Below are positions 1 to 11,142 of a DNA stretch of 64,000 nt, one piece after another. A program made the translations under genes and the position numbers. The notes beneath the pieces are model-generated. The model did no database searches. It was not told where the DNA came from and worked only from the letters and a program-made list of their open reading frames with translations. Source of the stretch: Beverwykella pulmonaria (taxonomy: Eukaryota > Ascomycota > Dothideomycetes > Pleosporales > Melanommataceae); contig BCHH01000008.1 of NCBI GenBank assembly GCA_001599595.1, forward strand, positions 974,220-1,038,219, in the 5' to 3' direction. How positions within the stretch are numbered: the first letter of the stretch is position 1; every line of letters starts with the position of its first letter.

Positions 1-437
1 TGGCACGTGGGACTTACAAAGACTTGCTAAGATTGCTACTTTAGGTACGGAAAGCGGATAGGAGGTATAGTGCTAAAATTACATTTTCTGAGGAATACAT
101 CTGTTTCCCAAACGGCGTCTGTAGGAGGCCCCTCGGAGGCCTATCGGGCCGTGTAGCCAAAGTGGTCGAGAATCTGGTCGGTAGACATGGCGCCAGCGAA
201 GGAGGTAGTTAAAGTACGAGGGCATTTATGGATTGAGCCGGAGATGCAGAGGGATGTGGAGAGGGATGTGATTTCGAGTGACATTGGCCATGAGCTGGTG
301 CGTGGGCTGTTTAGTGCTAAATTTGAGGGTGTTAATTCTGCCTCGTCCCAAGTTGCCAAAACTGTGTGAAGGGTCACCCACGCGTATTGCACCATAGTTC
401 ACCGACACCAGTTCTACACTTACCACTGTCAAAGCTT
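1..437. other. Intergenic, no supported gene
   Basis: Short open frames occur on both strands (about 60-84 codons), but none has a recognisable motif and the space is too small for another gene model. It probably contains the 3' UTR of the gatB gene, which is transcribed leftwards. Confidence 0.5.
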
Positions 438-2444
438 CTATTTCTGCTCCATAGGTGGCAATCGCAACAATCTTCTTAACACTACTTCTGCAGCTCCCGG
501 TTCCACAGTCCCTTCAGCGCCCCTGCTCATCATTTGCCCAACGAACCATTTTACTTTTTGATGTTGCTGTTTTTCCACGATGTCGTTGACCATGTCTGGC
601 TTCTCTTCTATCAGCTTTTGAGCCATTTCGGTGTACTCCTGCTGTGAAATTGGCCGTAGCAGCAAATCTTCGTCGGCGATGATGTGTTCCACAGGGCTAG
701 CGTCGCCTTCAAATTTTCTAGCGAGGAGTAGTTTCGCGGTTCGACCGGTGATTTGCTTGTTCAGGAGGTGAACTATGATTGAGGCGAGCTGTTCGGGTGG
801 GACGCGAGATTCGGACCACTCTTCGTTTCTGAAAAGACCACCGAGTTCCATCAAAACCCTGGATTAGCGTTAGCAAAGTGCTCGATCATTGCAACTGCTA
901 TTTGAGCCACCGTAGAAACGAGAACGTAGAAAAGGTGGAAGACAGCCTTTGGAGTGGGTACTCACCAGTTGCCAGCCACTTTCCCGACCCGCGGTAGAAT
1001 TTCCGCATTGTTAGAAAAGGTAGCCTTGAGGCGTTCAACAACGTCAAAGTAGTAGTCTAATCGGTCGCCGTCGTCGAGAAGGAGGAGTGTGCTAGCATCT
1101 TTGGAAGTCAGTCCGTAGTCTTGGCCATCTACGAGCATGTTCACGCAGTCATCGGAGGACATAGGCAGAGTATCTCGGAGATGTGCAACAACGTCCTTCC
1201 ATCAAGTTAGCAGAGCGTAGCCACACAGAGAGAGAATTCTCACAAACCTGTCCAATGACGACTGGCGCAATGTCGGGGTCTGGCATGTATCTATAATCAA
1301 TCTCTCCCTCTTTACCTCGCAGTCGTCTCGTGGTGGTACTTCCTAGGGTCCACCCACGCGTCTCGCCTTCAACTACGCCGCCACTCTCCAGCAAATCAAT
1401 TTGCCGATCTCGCTCCGCAATAATAGCCTCCTCGACTGCTTTGATGCTTGCCAGATTCTTGATTTCCGTCCTCTGACCCAGACCAGTGACGCCGTAGTAT
1501 GAATGACCATGCTCGGTTGGCAGCGCACTCCGTTCACGGACAGACACGTTGACGTCTGCACGAAGACCGCCCATTTCCATACCCGCCGTGACAGCGTTCA
1601 CAGTCTTGAGTATTGTCTGTATCTTTCGGACACATGCGGCGGCAATTGTAGGATTGTGGATCTGTGGAAGCGTTATGATCTCGATAAGGGGATGCGACAC
1701 GCGATTGAAGTCGAGGAGATGAGTGGAAGGCGGTTCGTGGACGGTTTTGGCGGTATCTTGCTCCATCTGAACTTGCTTAATGCCGATGGTGATGGGGCCG
1801 TCTTCTGGGGAAAACCCAGCGGGGAAGTCGTGGGGATAGAGAGTGACATAACCATCTCTTGCAAAGGGTTCGTAGTACTGGGTAATCTGGTAGCCTGCAG
1901 GCTGGTCCTGGTAAAAGTAGTGCTTTCGATCGAAACTGCTCTTGTTCTGGATATCACAATTCAGAGCTAGAGCGGCGCGCAAGGCTGGAATGAGCGTCTC
2001 GCGCTGGAACTGAGGCTGGCTTCCCGGAAATGCGGTATCGAACAGCGCAACATGTGTATTAGGTGTTTCGCCGACTGAAGTCGCAGCGCGTGAAAATAGC
2101 TTCCGCGCTGTGTTGAGTTCTGCATGCACCTCGATGCCGACGGTCAACTCCCATTTCTCCAGCCGTGGGTCGCCGCCCTTCTGTGATGCCTTGGAAGAGG
2201 GAGATTTGCTGCGAGATTCTTGCCGTTTCTTCTTCACGGCATCTTTTAGGATTTTGCGGAAAGAGGTGCTGTCGTTGCCGTTCGGAGGTGCTTGGGTGTC
2301 GGTTTGGAGGTATCTGTTCGCAATTGAGGTTGGGTATGTATTAGGGGCGAATGGCAAATTTCTAGAACGGTGTAGGCAGGATTGACATATGTAAGGCCTT
2401 TTCGAGAGGGCGGCGAAAGCGGTGCGGGTGGGATGAGTGAGCAT
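438..2444 (-). CDS. PET112: Mitochondrial Glu-tRNA(Gln) amidotransferase subunit B
   Basis: Subunit B (GatB) of the mitochondrial GatCAB/GatFAB amidotransferase, which converts mischarged Glu-tRNA(Gln) to Gln-tRNA(Gln) for organellar translation. Three exons, all in frame: 2444-1248, 1195-966 and 858-438, giving 615 aa. Introns are 1247-1196 (52 nt, donor GTTTGT) and 965-859 (107 nt, donor GTGAG). The first about 60 residues are Arg/Ser/Thr-rich with few acids, as expected of a mitochondrial presequence. The catalytic-core signature [10 protein letters not shown] lies at residues 103-112, and YRYMPDPD, a family hallmark, lies just before the first intron. The last exon is the helical GatB/YqeY tRNA-binding tail, with [11 protein letters not shown] followed by VLRRLL close to the stop. 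Length fits fungal Pet112/GatB. The symbol is by family; no homology search was run. Confidence 0.93.
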
Positions 2445-4291
2445 CGAAGTTGAGCTGTGAGGGTGCTCGCGCGGTGCTTTTCGGTCGAACGAACGTGATC
2501 TAGGTGGAAGACAACCGCATTAGCACAGCTCTGAGCTACATCATCGTATTTGCTAGAGGGATTTTCATATTGGAGGAAAGGTGGAGCACACCTGTCGGGC
2601 AATTGGATGCAGCAGATGATGTTCAGTATTCTCACAGCATCGCCTAAACTCCGCTGCGACGGTCCGTGCTCGAGGTGGTTGACGTCTTTTGAGCTGCAGC
2701 ACTAGATCTCGGAGAAACACAACGCCGGGCGTGGCGACCGTCGTCAGCATCTCTTTCGCCTCAAGCCTTTTGGGCGACTGCTTCCTGCATACAAGGGTAG
2801 GTTTCGTTTCAGGCGTCGCGCCGCGCGCCTTTTTTTTTCTTTGCGAGATTTCCTCAGGGTTCGGTGGCTTGTATGTGGAGCAGCCGGCTGGTCTAGCGCT
2901 CGCTCCTGCTCTCCTGAAAGCGCTACTTGCTGCTCCATAGCTACTAACTCCTACTGAACCGCAAAAGCCTCCGCCTGCTTTGCACGCGCTCATACAACTG
3001 CTGCGAGTCGGGGAGAGGTGTTAAGCGAATGTGCGTTTGCCTTTGATTGTAGGAATGCGATGCTGTCGTGATCCATTAGGCGAAGTAATGTTCCGATGAA
3101 CCCTGATGCTAGAAATGTTTCCTTTTTTTCCTCTTTCTTTTTTTTCGGTTGAGCGTTTGTCGACTCGGTTGAGTGGGTATGGATGCTGGGAGGATATACA
3201 GAAGATGAACGAGATCTAAGACGGGCACTGTTGATCCTCGTGCTTTAATCTGGGAGGGAGAAGAGGGGTTACCACGGCTCTTTTTATAGACCATGATATC
3301 ACATCTGGAAGAGTGTTTGAGGGATACAGAGCAACACCCCCGTCTGCACCTGTGTAAACACTGACTGGTAGACATTTGTGATTGGAGATAGGCTCGACCT
3401 CGCACGCTGCTGTCCTCGTGGCAGGCGCTCTCCGTTCCATCTGCCCTGCACCTTCACTTCCATTTGGAGTTCTCCTGTGTCGGAAGAATGTACATTGGAA
3501 AGGAAATGGTATAGCACGAATGATGGATGCACACTATAGATCAAGATTCCGTCCCTACTGGATCGCGTTCTGGTATACGATCCACATTGGCAGGACTCAA
3601 TTCATCTTTATGCTCCCCAATTGAGAGTAATTAACTGACGAACGTGTTCGCTAGGATGTAGGAGTTGATTGTTGTGAATCTTCTTCATATCTATCGCTAA
3701 AACTCCAGCCATCATCTACACCAATGCGCTTGCGATACAATGCGTAACTCAACTGCCCCGACCAACTAAGATAGATCTAACAAACATCCAAGTCCACATG
3801 ACTCAATCATGCCGACATGGCACCAAACACAAAGAAAAAGGGTATTTTGGTATGCAAAACTCAAGTCATGCTTTGAGATGCCAAACGTAGCGCGGACCGT
3901 AACCAGGACGGGATGCAAAATGGGAAGTAATGAGCGTATGAACATGAATAAATAACCCGTATAGGCGCCGTGTGGTGCTGCTAATGACGATGACGGTAAT
4001 CGATCGATAAGAATAACAAAGTAATGGTTGTGTAATGGTGTGCGTAAAGTCGTCAAATCAGTTCCTCGCTCGCTCGCTTTCTCGATCCGTGCATGCTCGC
4101 GCTTCGCGTGTCGAGCGCGAGCGACAATTCCGCGCCCCCGAGCATGTGGCCTATTCGTTCTAATGCCGCGTGTGTAACCTCCGCGGTCCCCTACATCATT
4201 GGCCAATATCTTCCTCTCCTTCCAATAATTCATGCCTCGCTTCGATTCTCGCTCCCCACAAATGCTGATCGTAACAATGGCGGTCAATAGT
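2445..4291. other. Intergenic, mostly without recognisable genes
   Basis: No convincing gene. A 142-codon minus-strand frame at 2993-2565 has mixed composition and ends near a possible splice donor, but I cannot recognise it or complete it. A perfect 9-bp inverted repeat lies at 4095-4122, in the probable 3' UTR of the small gene that ends at 4292. Confidence 0.45.
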
Positions 4292-4643
4292 CTACGACCG
4301 CCCGGTCCCAGCGCGCGCAAGTTCACGTATCCGTATGATGGCGGGCCCTTTGCTCATTCTTCGACTGGCTTTGCTGGTCGCTGTCGATGAGGAGGTAGAT
4401 GACTGGATGGATGTGGGTGACGACGCCATGACGTACTCGCCGTCGACGTACTGGGCGTCGCTGAAGAAGGTGGTGCGCTTCTCGCGGCGGGTGTAGCGCT
4501 GCTCGAGACGGTAGAGCTCAAGTCCTGTGCGCGATTAGCAAGATGACAAGAAGCAGTGTCGACAGCGACGCGCGTGGAGGAATTTGCATGCAGCGCTGTA
4601 GATGAATGAACGTACTAGCTTGGAGCTTCTCTATTAAACCCAT
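4292..4643 (-). CDS. Small conserved-looking fungal protein, 86 aa
   Basis: Two exons, 4643-4616 and 4524-4292, separated by a 91-nt intron with donor GTACGT and acceptor GCACAG. Splicing joins MGLIEKLQA to RLELYRLEQRYTRREKRTTF, followed by FFSDAQYVDGEYV; the tail is Ser/Thr-rich, then basic. The N-terminal half is charged and probably helical. The YRLEQRYTRR and AQYVDGEYV pattern matches, from memory, short uncharacterised proteins of Pezizomycotina; no function is known to me. The start was chosen because ATG has a strong context (CACCATGG) and splicing from it gives the only continuous frame. A hexanucleotide repeat sits just upstream in the leader. An ORF scan would miss this gene because exon 1 is only 28 nt. 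Confidence 0.68.
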
Positions 4644-5650
4644 GGTGACAGTAGCAGTAGCAGTAGCAGTAGCAGCGAGGCGAACCAGACGTTGTTTCGA
4701 GCAGGAATTGGAGGGAGGGCAGGACTCCAAACGGCTTCGCAAGCAGTATATATTCCAGGGTCTGCAGGGACTGGGTTGATGGCTGTAGTGCTGAAGCGAG
4801 AAGAGTGTCGGCTGCAACAGAGCAGGTAGGGCGAGTGTCGGCTGTCTGGGCTATTAAAGGCACAATGGCTGGTAGAAATGCGCGAGATAGAGTGTGAAGA
4901 GGAGGGCGCGGGGAGGAGAGGAGAGAAGGTCGAGGTGATCAGCGCAAAACGGGCAGGAGGGAGACACGGCTGGGTGGTTCTTCTCGAAGCCCCCCAGCGA
5001 GTCGTTTGTCGACCGTACTAGGACCGCCACTGCATATTCGCAGCCGATGTTAAAACCAAAGCAGCCATCGAGCCGAAGCCACGGCACGTCCGGGCAGACG
5101 CTATCAATGTCGCCGCTGCGCAGAGACTCGCCAACACGCCGTGTAGCGATGGAATTTGTGTGCGCAGCATTCATAGCGTGAGCTGTTTTGGCATCCAGCG
5201 CACAAATCGCAGCCCAAAAGCCAAATCAAGGGTCCTCTTGGTCCATCTCAACCCCCTCCACATCGAACCCTCCACGTGGAGCCGGTGTCCTAGGCTGCAT
5301 TAGGTACTCGGGAACATACCCTGGGCAGTAAACCCAGCAAACGTGCCGCCATCAGCATTGGCAAAGCACGTTCCAGGGGCTCAATGCACTGGCAATAACA
5401 AAGAAGCAAAACCTGCCAGGGACAAAAAACGCAATGCACCATCCCAAAATGAGCTCATGCGCAAAAACGCATCTGGAGGTGAATTATTAAGTATAATTCT
5501 AGGAATGGCCGCCTCGGTATGAATGGTCCCCGCGCCCGCTGCTTGATGCTGATCTGTTTGCTTGTGCATCTATCATACCGGTACTCCATGCAAATGCTTT
5601 ACCCACCGTCCTTCCCCCACACGGCACTAGCCTCAAAATTACATGTTTTT
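4644..5650. other. Intergenic region between the small gene and TPS2
   Basis: Contains the probable 5' leader of the small gene, with a (GTAGCA)4 repeat at 4651-4674, and the 3' flank of TPS2. Open frames up to about 106 codons show no recognisable motif. Confidence 0.5.
4651..4674. repeat. Hexanucleotide microsatellite (GTAGCA)4 in a 5' leader
   Basis: Four perfect copies of GTAGCA on the plus strand, read as CTGCTA-type units on the transcribed minus strand. The array begins 7 nt upstream of the ATG of the small gene. Confidence 0.85.
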
Positions 5651-8632
5651 CTAGGATCTCGTTTCTGGGATGGATCCTCCATCCACGACAGCCACAGCCC
5701 CCACATTTGCTGCATCAGCGGACCCGTTCAAAAGCGATATGACTGAAATAACATCCGAAGGTTCGACCAAATGCCAGCTGGCCAGCGTCTGCTTTGAGCT
5801 TGCACCCACAGTTACTGAGAATACATGATCCGCTGGTAACTTCGACTGTCGTAGCGAGCGGAACATGTCTGCCCATGGTCAGTGGAGAGCTTGGTGAGAG
5901 TAGAACGGAGAGCATACCTTCGTCTGTGAAATCGTCGCCGAGACAGAGGACAAACTCAGGCGCATCACCAGGGCCATCACCGTAGGCATGGATGAGTCTC
6001 TTCGCGATCTCTCCTTTGTTGACGAATCGTGGACGGACTTCGAGGTTGGCTTTGCCCGTCATGACTTCGACATCAAACTTCTTGGCGACCGTCTCCTCGA
6101 GAGTCTTCTGGCACTCCCGCGCTTGAAATGCACCATAATCGGGATCTGCCCTTCGATAATGCCATGTCAGAGCGATCTTCTTCCGCTCGATGAACGATCC
6201 TGCCTTGTGTTAGCACTGTTCCTTTTTCAAGAGAATTCAATCTTACCTTGGGTTCTCTCGGTATAGTGCTGGAAGACATCCATGACTTCCGACTGCCAAC
6301 TCATGTCAGTCTTGTCAGTGAGACTCTCCCACTCGTCGCTGCGGGGATGACGCATGAAGCTTCCGTGTTCGGCGCTCAGGCCAAGCTCTGAGATGTGTCC
6401 CATCCATTCATCTAAGAAAGCTTGATCTCTCCCACTGATGATCCAGACGGAATTGGCAGGGTCCGCTGCTAATGTTTTCAGGGTACGGATGACGCGATCA
6501 GATGGAATGGCGGCGGATGGGTCCTTGACGATGGGTGTCAAGGTACCATCGTAGTCGAACATGAAGACGCGTTTCTTTGCCTGGCGATATTGTTGGAGCA
6601 GCTTGGCCCGGTCCAAAGCCGGTGTTGCAAAGGACTGGTCGAAAGACGCCAAATTGGTCATAAGCCTTTTCAAGAATTTGTTCGTCCAAGCCTGTACGTT
6701 ATTTGATATGACATGGTTGTATAGCTGGGCATGTCGCTCTTTGCGTTGCTGCTCTGGCATGATCAAGGCTTCGTTGATGGCATCGGCTACGCCGCTCAGG
6801 TCCCAAGGGTTGATGTGGATTGCTCCGTTGAGTGAGCCCGAAGTACCCGAAAATTCAGAAAGAATCAATGGCCCCTGGTTCTCCCTCTGGCAGATGATGT
6901 ACTCGAGACTGGTCGTATTCATGCCATCTCGGACGCTGGTGATCAGACCAACATCAGCAATCCGAAGGAGGGCAAAGTACTCATCCCTGTCAAGGTACTG
7001 CTGGAAGTGATGAACGGGCGTGAAACTGAGGGAACCGTGAGCACCATTAATCTTAGCCACCTGCTCTGACAGCTTGTTGATCATCCTGTTCTCGTCCTCG
7101 GTAGACTTATCCGCATGTATACTGCTCGGACTCGTGACTTGAATCAAGACCACTTTCCCCTGCCAGGCGGGATATCTATCAAGAAAGATCTCAAATGCCT
7201 GGAGTTTTTGCGCTACGCCCCTGACCGAGTCGAGCCTGTCTCGGCCAACGATGATCTTTTTGTCGGGGAACTGAGCTCGAATTTCGGCAATTTTCTCCTC
7301 GATGAGTGGATCGCCGTACGCTTGCCGCTGTGTAGAAGCAGCATTGATGCCAATTGGGAAAACATCCACCGCAACATGGGCACCATATGCATCGACGCCT
7401 GCTGAGGAAGAGTCGAAGCCAAGGATCCGCGTGCAGCAAGAAGAAAAGTGACGAGAGTAGCCAAACGACTGGAAGCCGATCATATTGGCGCCTAAAACAC
7501 CCTCCAGAATTTCTTTTCGTCGGCTGAGACAGCGGTAGAATTCGCTACTGGGAAAGGGAATGTGGAGGAAGAATCCAATATAGACACTTGGCTGTCGCTG
7601 GCGGAGCAGGCCAGGCAGCAGGAGCAGGTAGAAGTCATGAATGACAATGATGTCTCCCGGCTTGTACACCTCCATGATTCGGTCTGCAAAGAGCTTATTC
7701 ATGCGACAATAGTCTGCCCAAGACCGCCGCGCGGCTCGACCATCGGCGGGCTCGTTTTGCTTGTAGTGGAAGAGTGTGTAGAGTTCGTGTTCGGCGAAGC
7801 GACGCCATCGAGCCTGGTCGGTCAGGACGGCAACATCCTCCTCTGCATCCATGTCATCCATGAGCCATACGGGCACGATCTTGCCTCCATGTTCCGTCTC
7901 GAGCTTCTTTTCCAGGCGTTCCCTGTCTTGTCGGCCAATTCGGAGCTCTTCAGGCTGGGGAGGTGGGGCGGGTCGAGTCTTGCCGTCGACCGGAACAGGA
8001 GCTGCCCCTTTGTTCACGTGTGTTAGTATAGGTAGCGGGTTCGTGGAGCCATTGGACGCTGGCCGCGGCGCAGGGATGTCACGAATCTCTCCCGTCCAGC
8101 CGACCAGCGTGTGGTTCCAAGGAGACGCGGAGGAAGATAGATAGGAAAATGAGTCGAACAGAGCAGACGTTCCACGGCGTGTATTCAACTCCCAGCTCTT
8201 GTCGTGAGTGTAGCCGATATTGTACGGCAGGGCAAAGGTTGCACTGATGACTCTCCCGCTCAGGTTCAGGCCTGGATGTGCAGCACGCGGATCCACATCT
8301 GCCAGCTCTTTCTCGAAGCTTGGGTCCGGAATCAAGCTCAGGCGCCGCAACAGATCCTGACCTGACCGAGCTCCTGCGGCAGCCTCTGTTGGTGAACTGG
8401 AGCGCTCGTCCGGTTTGGGTGCAAAGTACGAGTTCTTGCTCCACTGTGGGTTTGGCTCCGAGTTTCCTGCGTCCGCTGGCGTTTCGGCCTCGGGCTCAAT
8501 ATAGGCGGAATGGCCGGCCAAGTGTACGCCGGGAGTGACGGGCACAGAGGTAATAGAGGGGTGAAGCGCGGGGTGTGTATCGGGGTCGATGGGCTCGGAC
8601 TCGTCCTGTACTGTTCTCGTAGGGGGCGCCAT
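5651..8632 (-). CDS. TPS2: Trehalose-6-phosphate phosphatase (Tps2 type)
   Basis: Removes phosphate from trehalose-6-phosphate, the last step of trehalose synthesis; in yeast it is a subunit of the trehalose synthase complex. Three exons, 8632-6247, 6199-5918 and 5868-5651, give 961 aa. Introns are 6246-6200 (donor GTAAGA) and 5917-5869 (donor GTATGC). An N-terminal Ser/Pro-rich stretch precedes a glycosyltransferase-20-like (synthase-like) domain at about 125-650. A HAD phosphatase follows: nucleophile motif FDYDGTLTP near 688, SGRDQAFLDEW, and the acidic motif GDDFTDED rebuilt across the second intron. The HAD motifs and two-domain layout indicate Tps2 rather than Tps1. The start at 8632 has context CACCATGG; a probable leader intron (8822-8660) removes the in-frame upstream ATG at 8665. 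Confidence 0.93.
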
Positions 8633-9306
8633 GGTGCAGAAGCTGTATTGCGTGTCGCGCTGCATCAAGGTGGTTAGCTGGAGGACAGTGGGAAGGTGTG
8701 GAAGTGGTGAGAGATAAAATAGAGAAAAGGCGGGTACGCAGCAGCGCCTTGGGCGCGGGAATGAATCTCGCAAGGCTGCGCGCTACGACGGTCATACAGC
8801 CGACAAATTGAAAATCGCCTACCTGTGCGGTCTTCGCCAGACGCGGTCCGAGGATGGCAATGCGAGGAGAAGAGGGCGCGAGAGAGAGACGGGTGGTGGT
8901 GCGGTGGTCACAGACACAGCTGCCCCTCTAACCAGGGCCTGCAACTAGCTGCCAACGTCAGTCGGTCAGGAACGGCGGCTACAAGAGATGACCTCCAGCA
9001 GGCAGCGGCAGGGCCTCGCATAACTCAATTCCAAGTTCTTCCCCGTCTGCCCGTCTTGCCTGCCCGGCGGCTGCTGCGCGCCATCACTGCTGCATTATTG
9101 CATCATGACGTAGCCGCTCACCGCGCCGTTTGGCGGTAGAGCGCACGTGACTAAGCGTTAAGTCAGCGCTTCCGGGCTTGGCGCGTGCATCTGCGCCCAA
9201 CTTCGACGACACGTCCACTCGCGGCCGCCGTCTCGAGCAATTTGCGTTCCATTGCGCCCCCTGCTTGCCATTGTTGCAAGTCGCCGCCTCTCCCCACCCA
9301 CCTCCC
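8633..9306. promoter_or_regulatory. Divergent promoter region of TPS2 and the nucleotidyltransferase gene
   Basis: The two genes start 674 bp apart and are transcribed away from each other, so both promoters must lie here. The left part holds the inferred TPS2 leader intron. CCCCT stress-element cores occur, for example at 8923-8927, but such pentamers are expected by chance at this length. Confidence 0.5.
8660..8822 (-). other. Probable 5' UTR intron of TPS2
   Basis: On the minus strand there is a donor CACAG|GTAGGC at 8822, a branch-like GCTAACC, and an acceptor TTGATGCAG ending at 8660, about 28 nt before the chosen ATG. Splicing here would remove in-frame ATGs further upstream. This is inferred from splice signals only. 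Confidence 0.5.
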
Positions 9307-11142
9307 ATGCAGCCCTCTCGCGCACGGCTGATATGTCGCTCGCACAACCCCTTCACGCCCTCGGTAGCCCTCTGGCAGCACTTCGTGCTTCCCGGTCGAT
9401 CCTTTGTCGCTCCACAGCGCGCCTCGAATTCTACAGCCGCTGAAGTGGGCCCTAGTGTGATTGCGATACCCGAACCCTCCAGTTCTCCAATTTTGACAAG
9501 CCTGCGAGAAGAGCACAATGAGACCCCGGCAGTTCAGTCGACAAGCCTGCAACAGATTCCTGTCGACAAAAAAGTGACAGGTGCTTCCTTTACCAAAAAG
9601 GTGTCCGGAACAACAGAAGAGCCTCGACATAACCCGGAAGAAGTTTCGGGTGTGCGCATTCGAAAATTCAAACCCAAGGGCCCGAATGCATGGCGCGGAG
9701 GCAAACCGCGTATAGTCCCCAATCGCGACGCATGCGCCGAGGTCGACCCCAACAGCCCAGAAGCTCTCTTGGTCAGAACTAAGGCGGCAATCGACGAGAA
9801 TGGCGACTACGAAGCCGTCGTTATGGAGCCAAGGCCATTGGCACAGGGAATGCACGGCGTGAAGCCAAAAGATCTGCCTTGGGCCGTTCCGTCTCTGAAG
9901 GCGGCATCACATAGAACGAATGCGATGGAAAGGTACGAGTTGCTTACCTGGCTATCTAGAGAAACGAACACTGACAATCCGTCAACAGATTGGACACCGA
10001 GATTATGAGGTTCCATGAATACGCAAAACCAAGCCGAATCGAAGCATTGGTCCGAAGACAAGTCATTGAACAAGTGAGATCACACGCGCGCGAGGCTCTT
10101 CCTAACATGACTCTCGAAGTCTTTGGCTCGGAGCGAACCGGCTTGGCCCTGGCGACATCTGACATAGATCTCCGCCTGATGGAAGTCTCGGATACAAAAG
10201 CGTCTCAAGCCCATGTCTTGCCGCCTTCTAGGCCTGAGCGCTCACGCTTCCTACACGCCATGTACACATTACACAAGAAACTCCTTAAGAAACCCGAATA
10301 TAACTACTGCATCGTTCTGTATGCCCGCTACCCTCTTCTGTCCGTGTCTGATCGCGCCTCTGGTCTAGACATTCAGATTGTTTTGTCAAACGATACATCT
10401 CTGTCGAGGTCCATGACACAAAAGTACATTCAAGAGTATCCTTACATCCGCACACTGTATTCAGTCATCAAGACAATGTTTGAAGTCAGAGGGTTGTCAG
10501 ACACCTTCCGGGGCGGCTTCGGGTCCTACTCCATCTTCATGATGATCGTGGCTAGTCTTCGGCATGGTAGCTCGACGAAACCCCCGGAAACTGCGGCAGA
10601 GGGGCTCAAAGCCTTTCTCTCCTTCTGGAGCCATTTCGATACCACTTCTAAGGGCATCTCCATTGAGCCAGCTGTGCTCTATGATAAGGCTACAGAGGCT
10701 CCAATGACCCAGACCGCCCGGCATAAGCTTGAGGTAAAGCATACTCCTGTACCCTTTCTACATCGTACTGACCTTTACGTAGAAAGGTGAGATCAAGCCG
10801 TCACCAGCATTCTGTTTGTCATTACGAGATCCTGCCGACAACACGAATGATCTAGGTCGCAAAGCCATTGCTATCAAGCACCTGCAGAAAACCCTTCGCG
10901 TTCTCGCTGAGAAATTGCAAGTAACTATGCTTCACAATAATGCGGACAGCCTCCTATATCCCCTTGTTGGGCCGATTTACTCCATGAATCGTGAGCGAAG
11001 AAAAAAGCTAAGAAACCAGGGACAAGCCGTTCTCAAGAAACTGGACATCCGCCTCGCAGACAAAGCAAGGCAGATTCAGGGATCAGAAACCGCTGTAAAC
11101 GCCACACCTTCTAAGCCAGCTGTCTCCGACGAGGCTATATAA
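9307..11142 (+). CDS. Cid1/Trf4-type nucleotidyltransferase, probable mitochondrial poly(A) polymerase-like protein
   Basis: Nucleotidyltransferase of the DNA polymerase beta superfamily (non-canonical poly(A)/poly(U) polymerases), expected to add nucleotides to RNA 3' ends. Three exons, 9307-9932, 9989-10733 and 10783-11142, give 576 aa. The palm signature FGSERTGLALATSDIDLRL lies near 252-270, supplying the GS motif and the DxD metal pair; a third aspartate is in GLDIQIVL near 335, and a PAP-associated segment RGGFGSYSIFMMIVASLRH follows. The start was chosen because MQPSRARLICRSHNPF reads as a mitochondrial presequence; another ATG lies 43 codons upstream in frame. The frame stops at TAA 11140-11142, but coding-like sequence continues beyond it (see the entry at 11143). 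The RNA substrate cannot be inferred. Confidence 0.82.

Noticed and set aside
141..395. 84-codon minus-strand frame downstream of gatB, considered as an alternative last exon
   Set aside because: GatB already has a complete, typical C-terminus ending at 438, and the extra frame matches nothing in the family.
8923..9262. CCCCT stress-response-element cores in the TPS2 promoter region
   Set aside because: About one such pentamer is expected by chance in this interval counting both strands, so their presence is not evidence of Msn2/4-type control.
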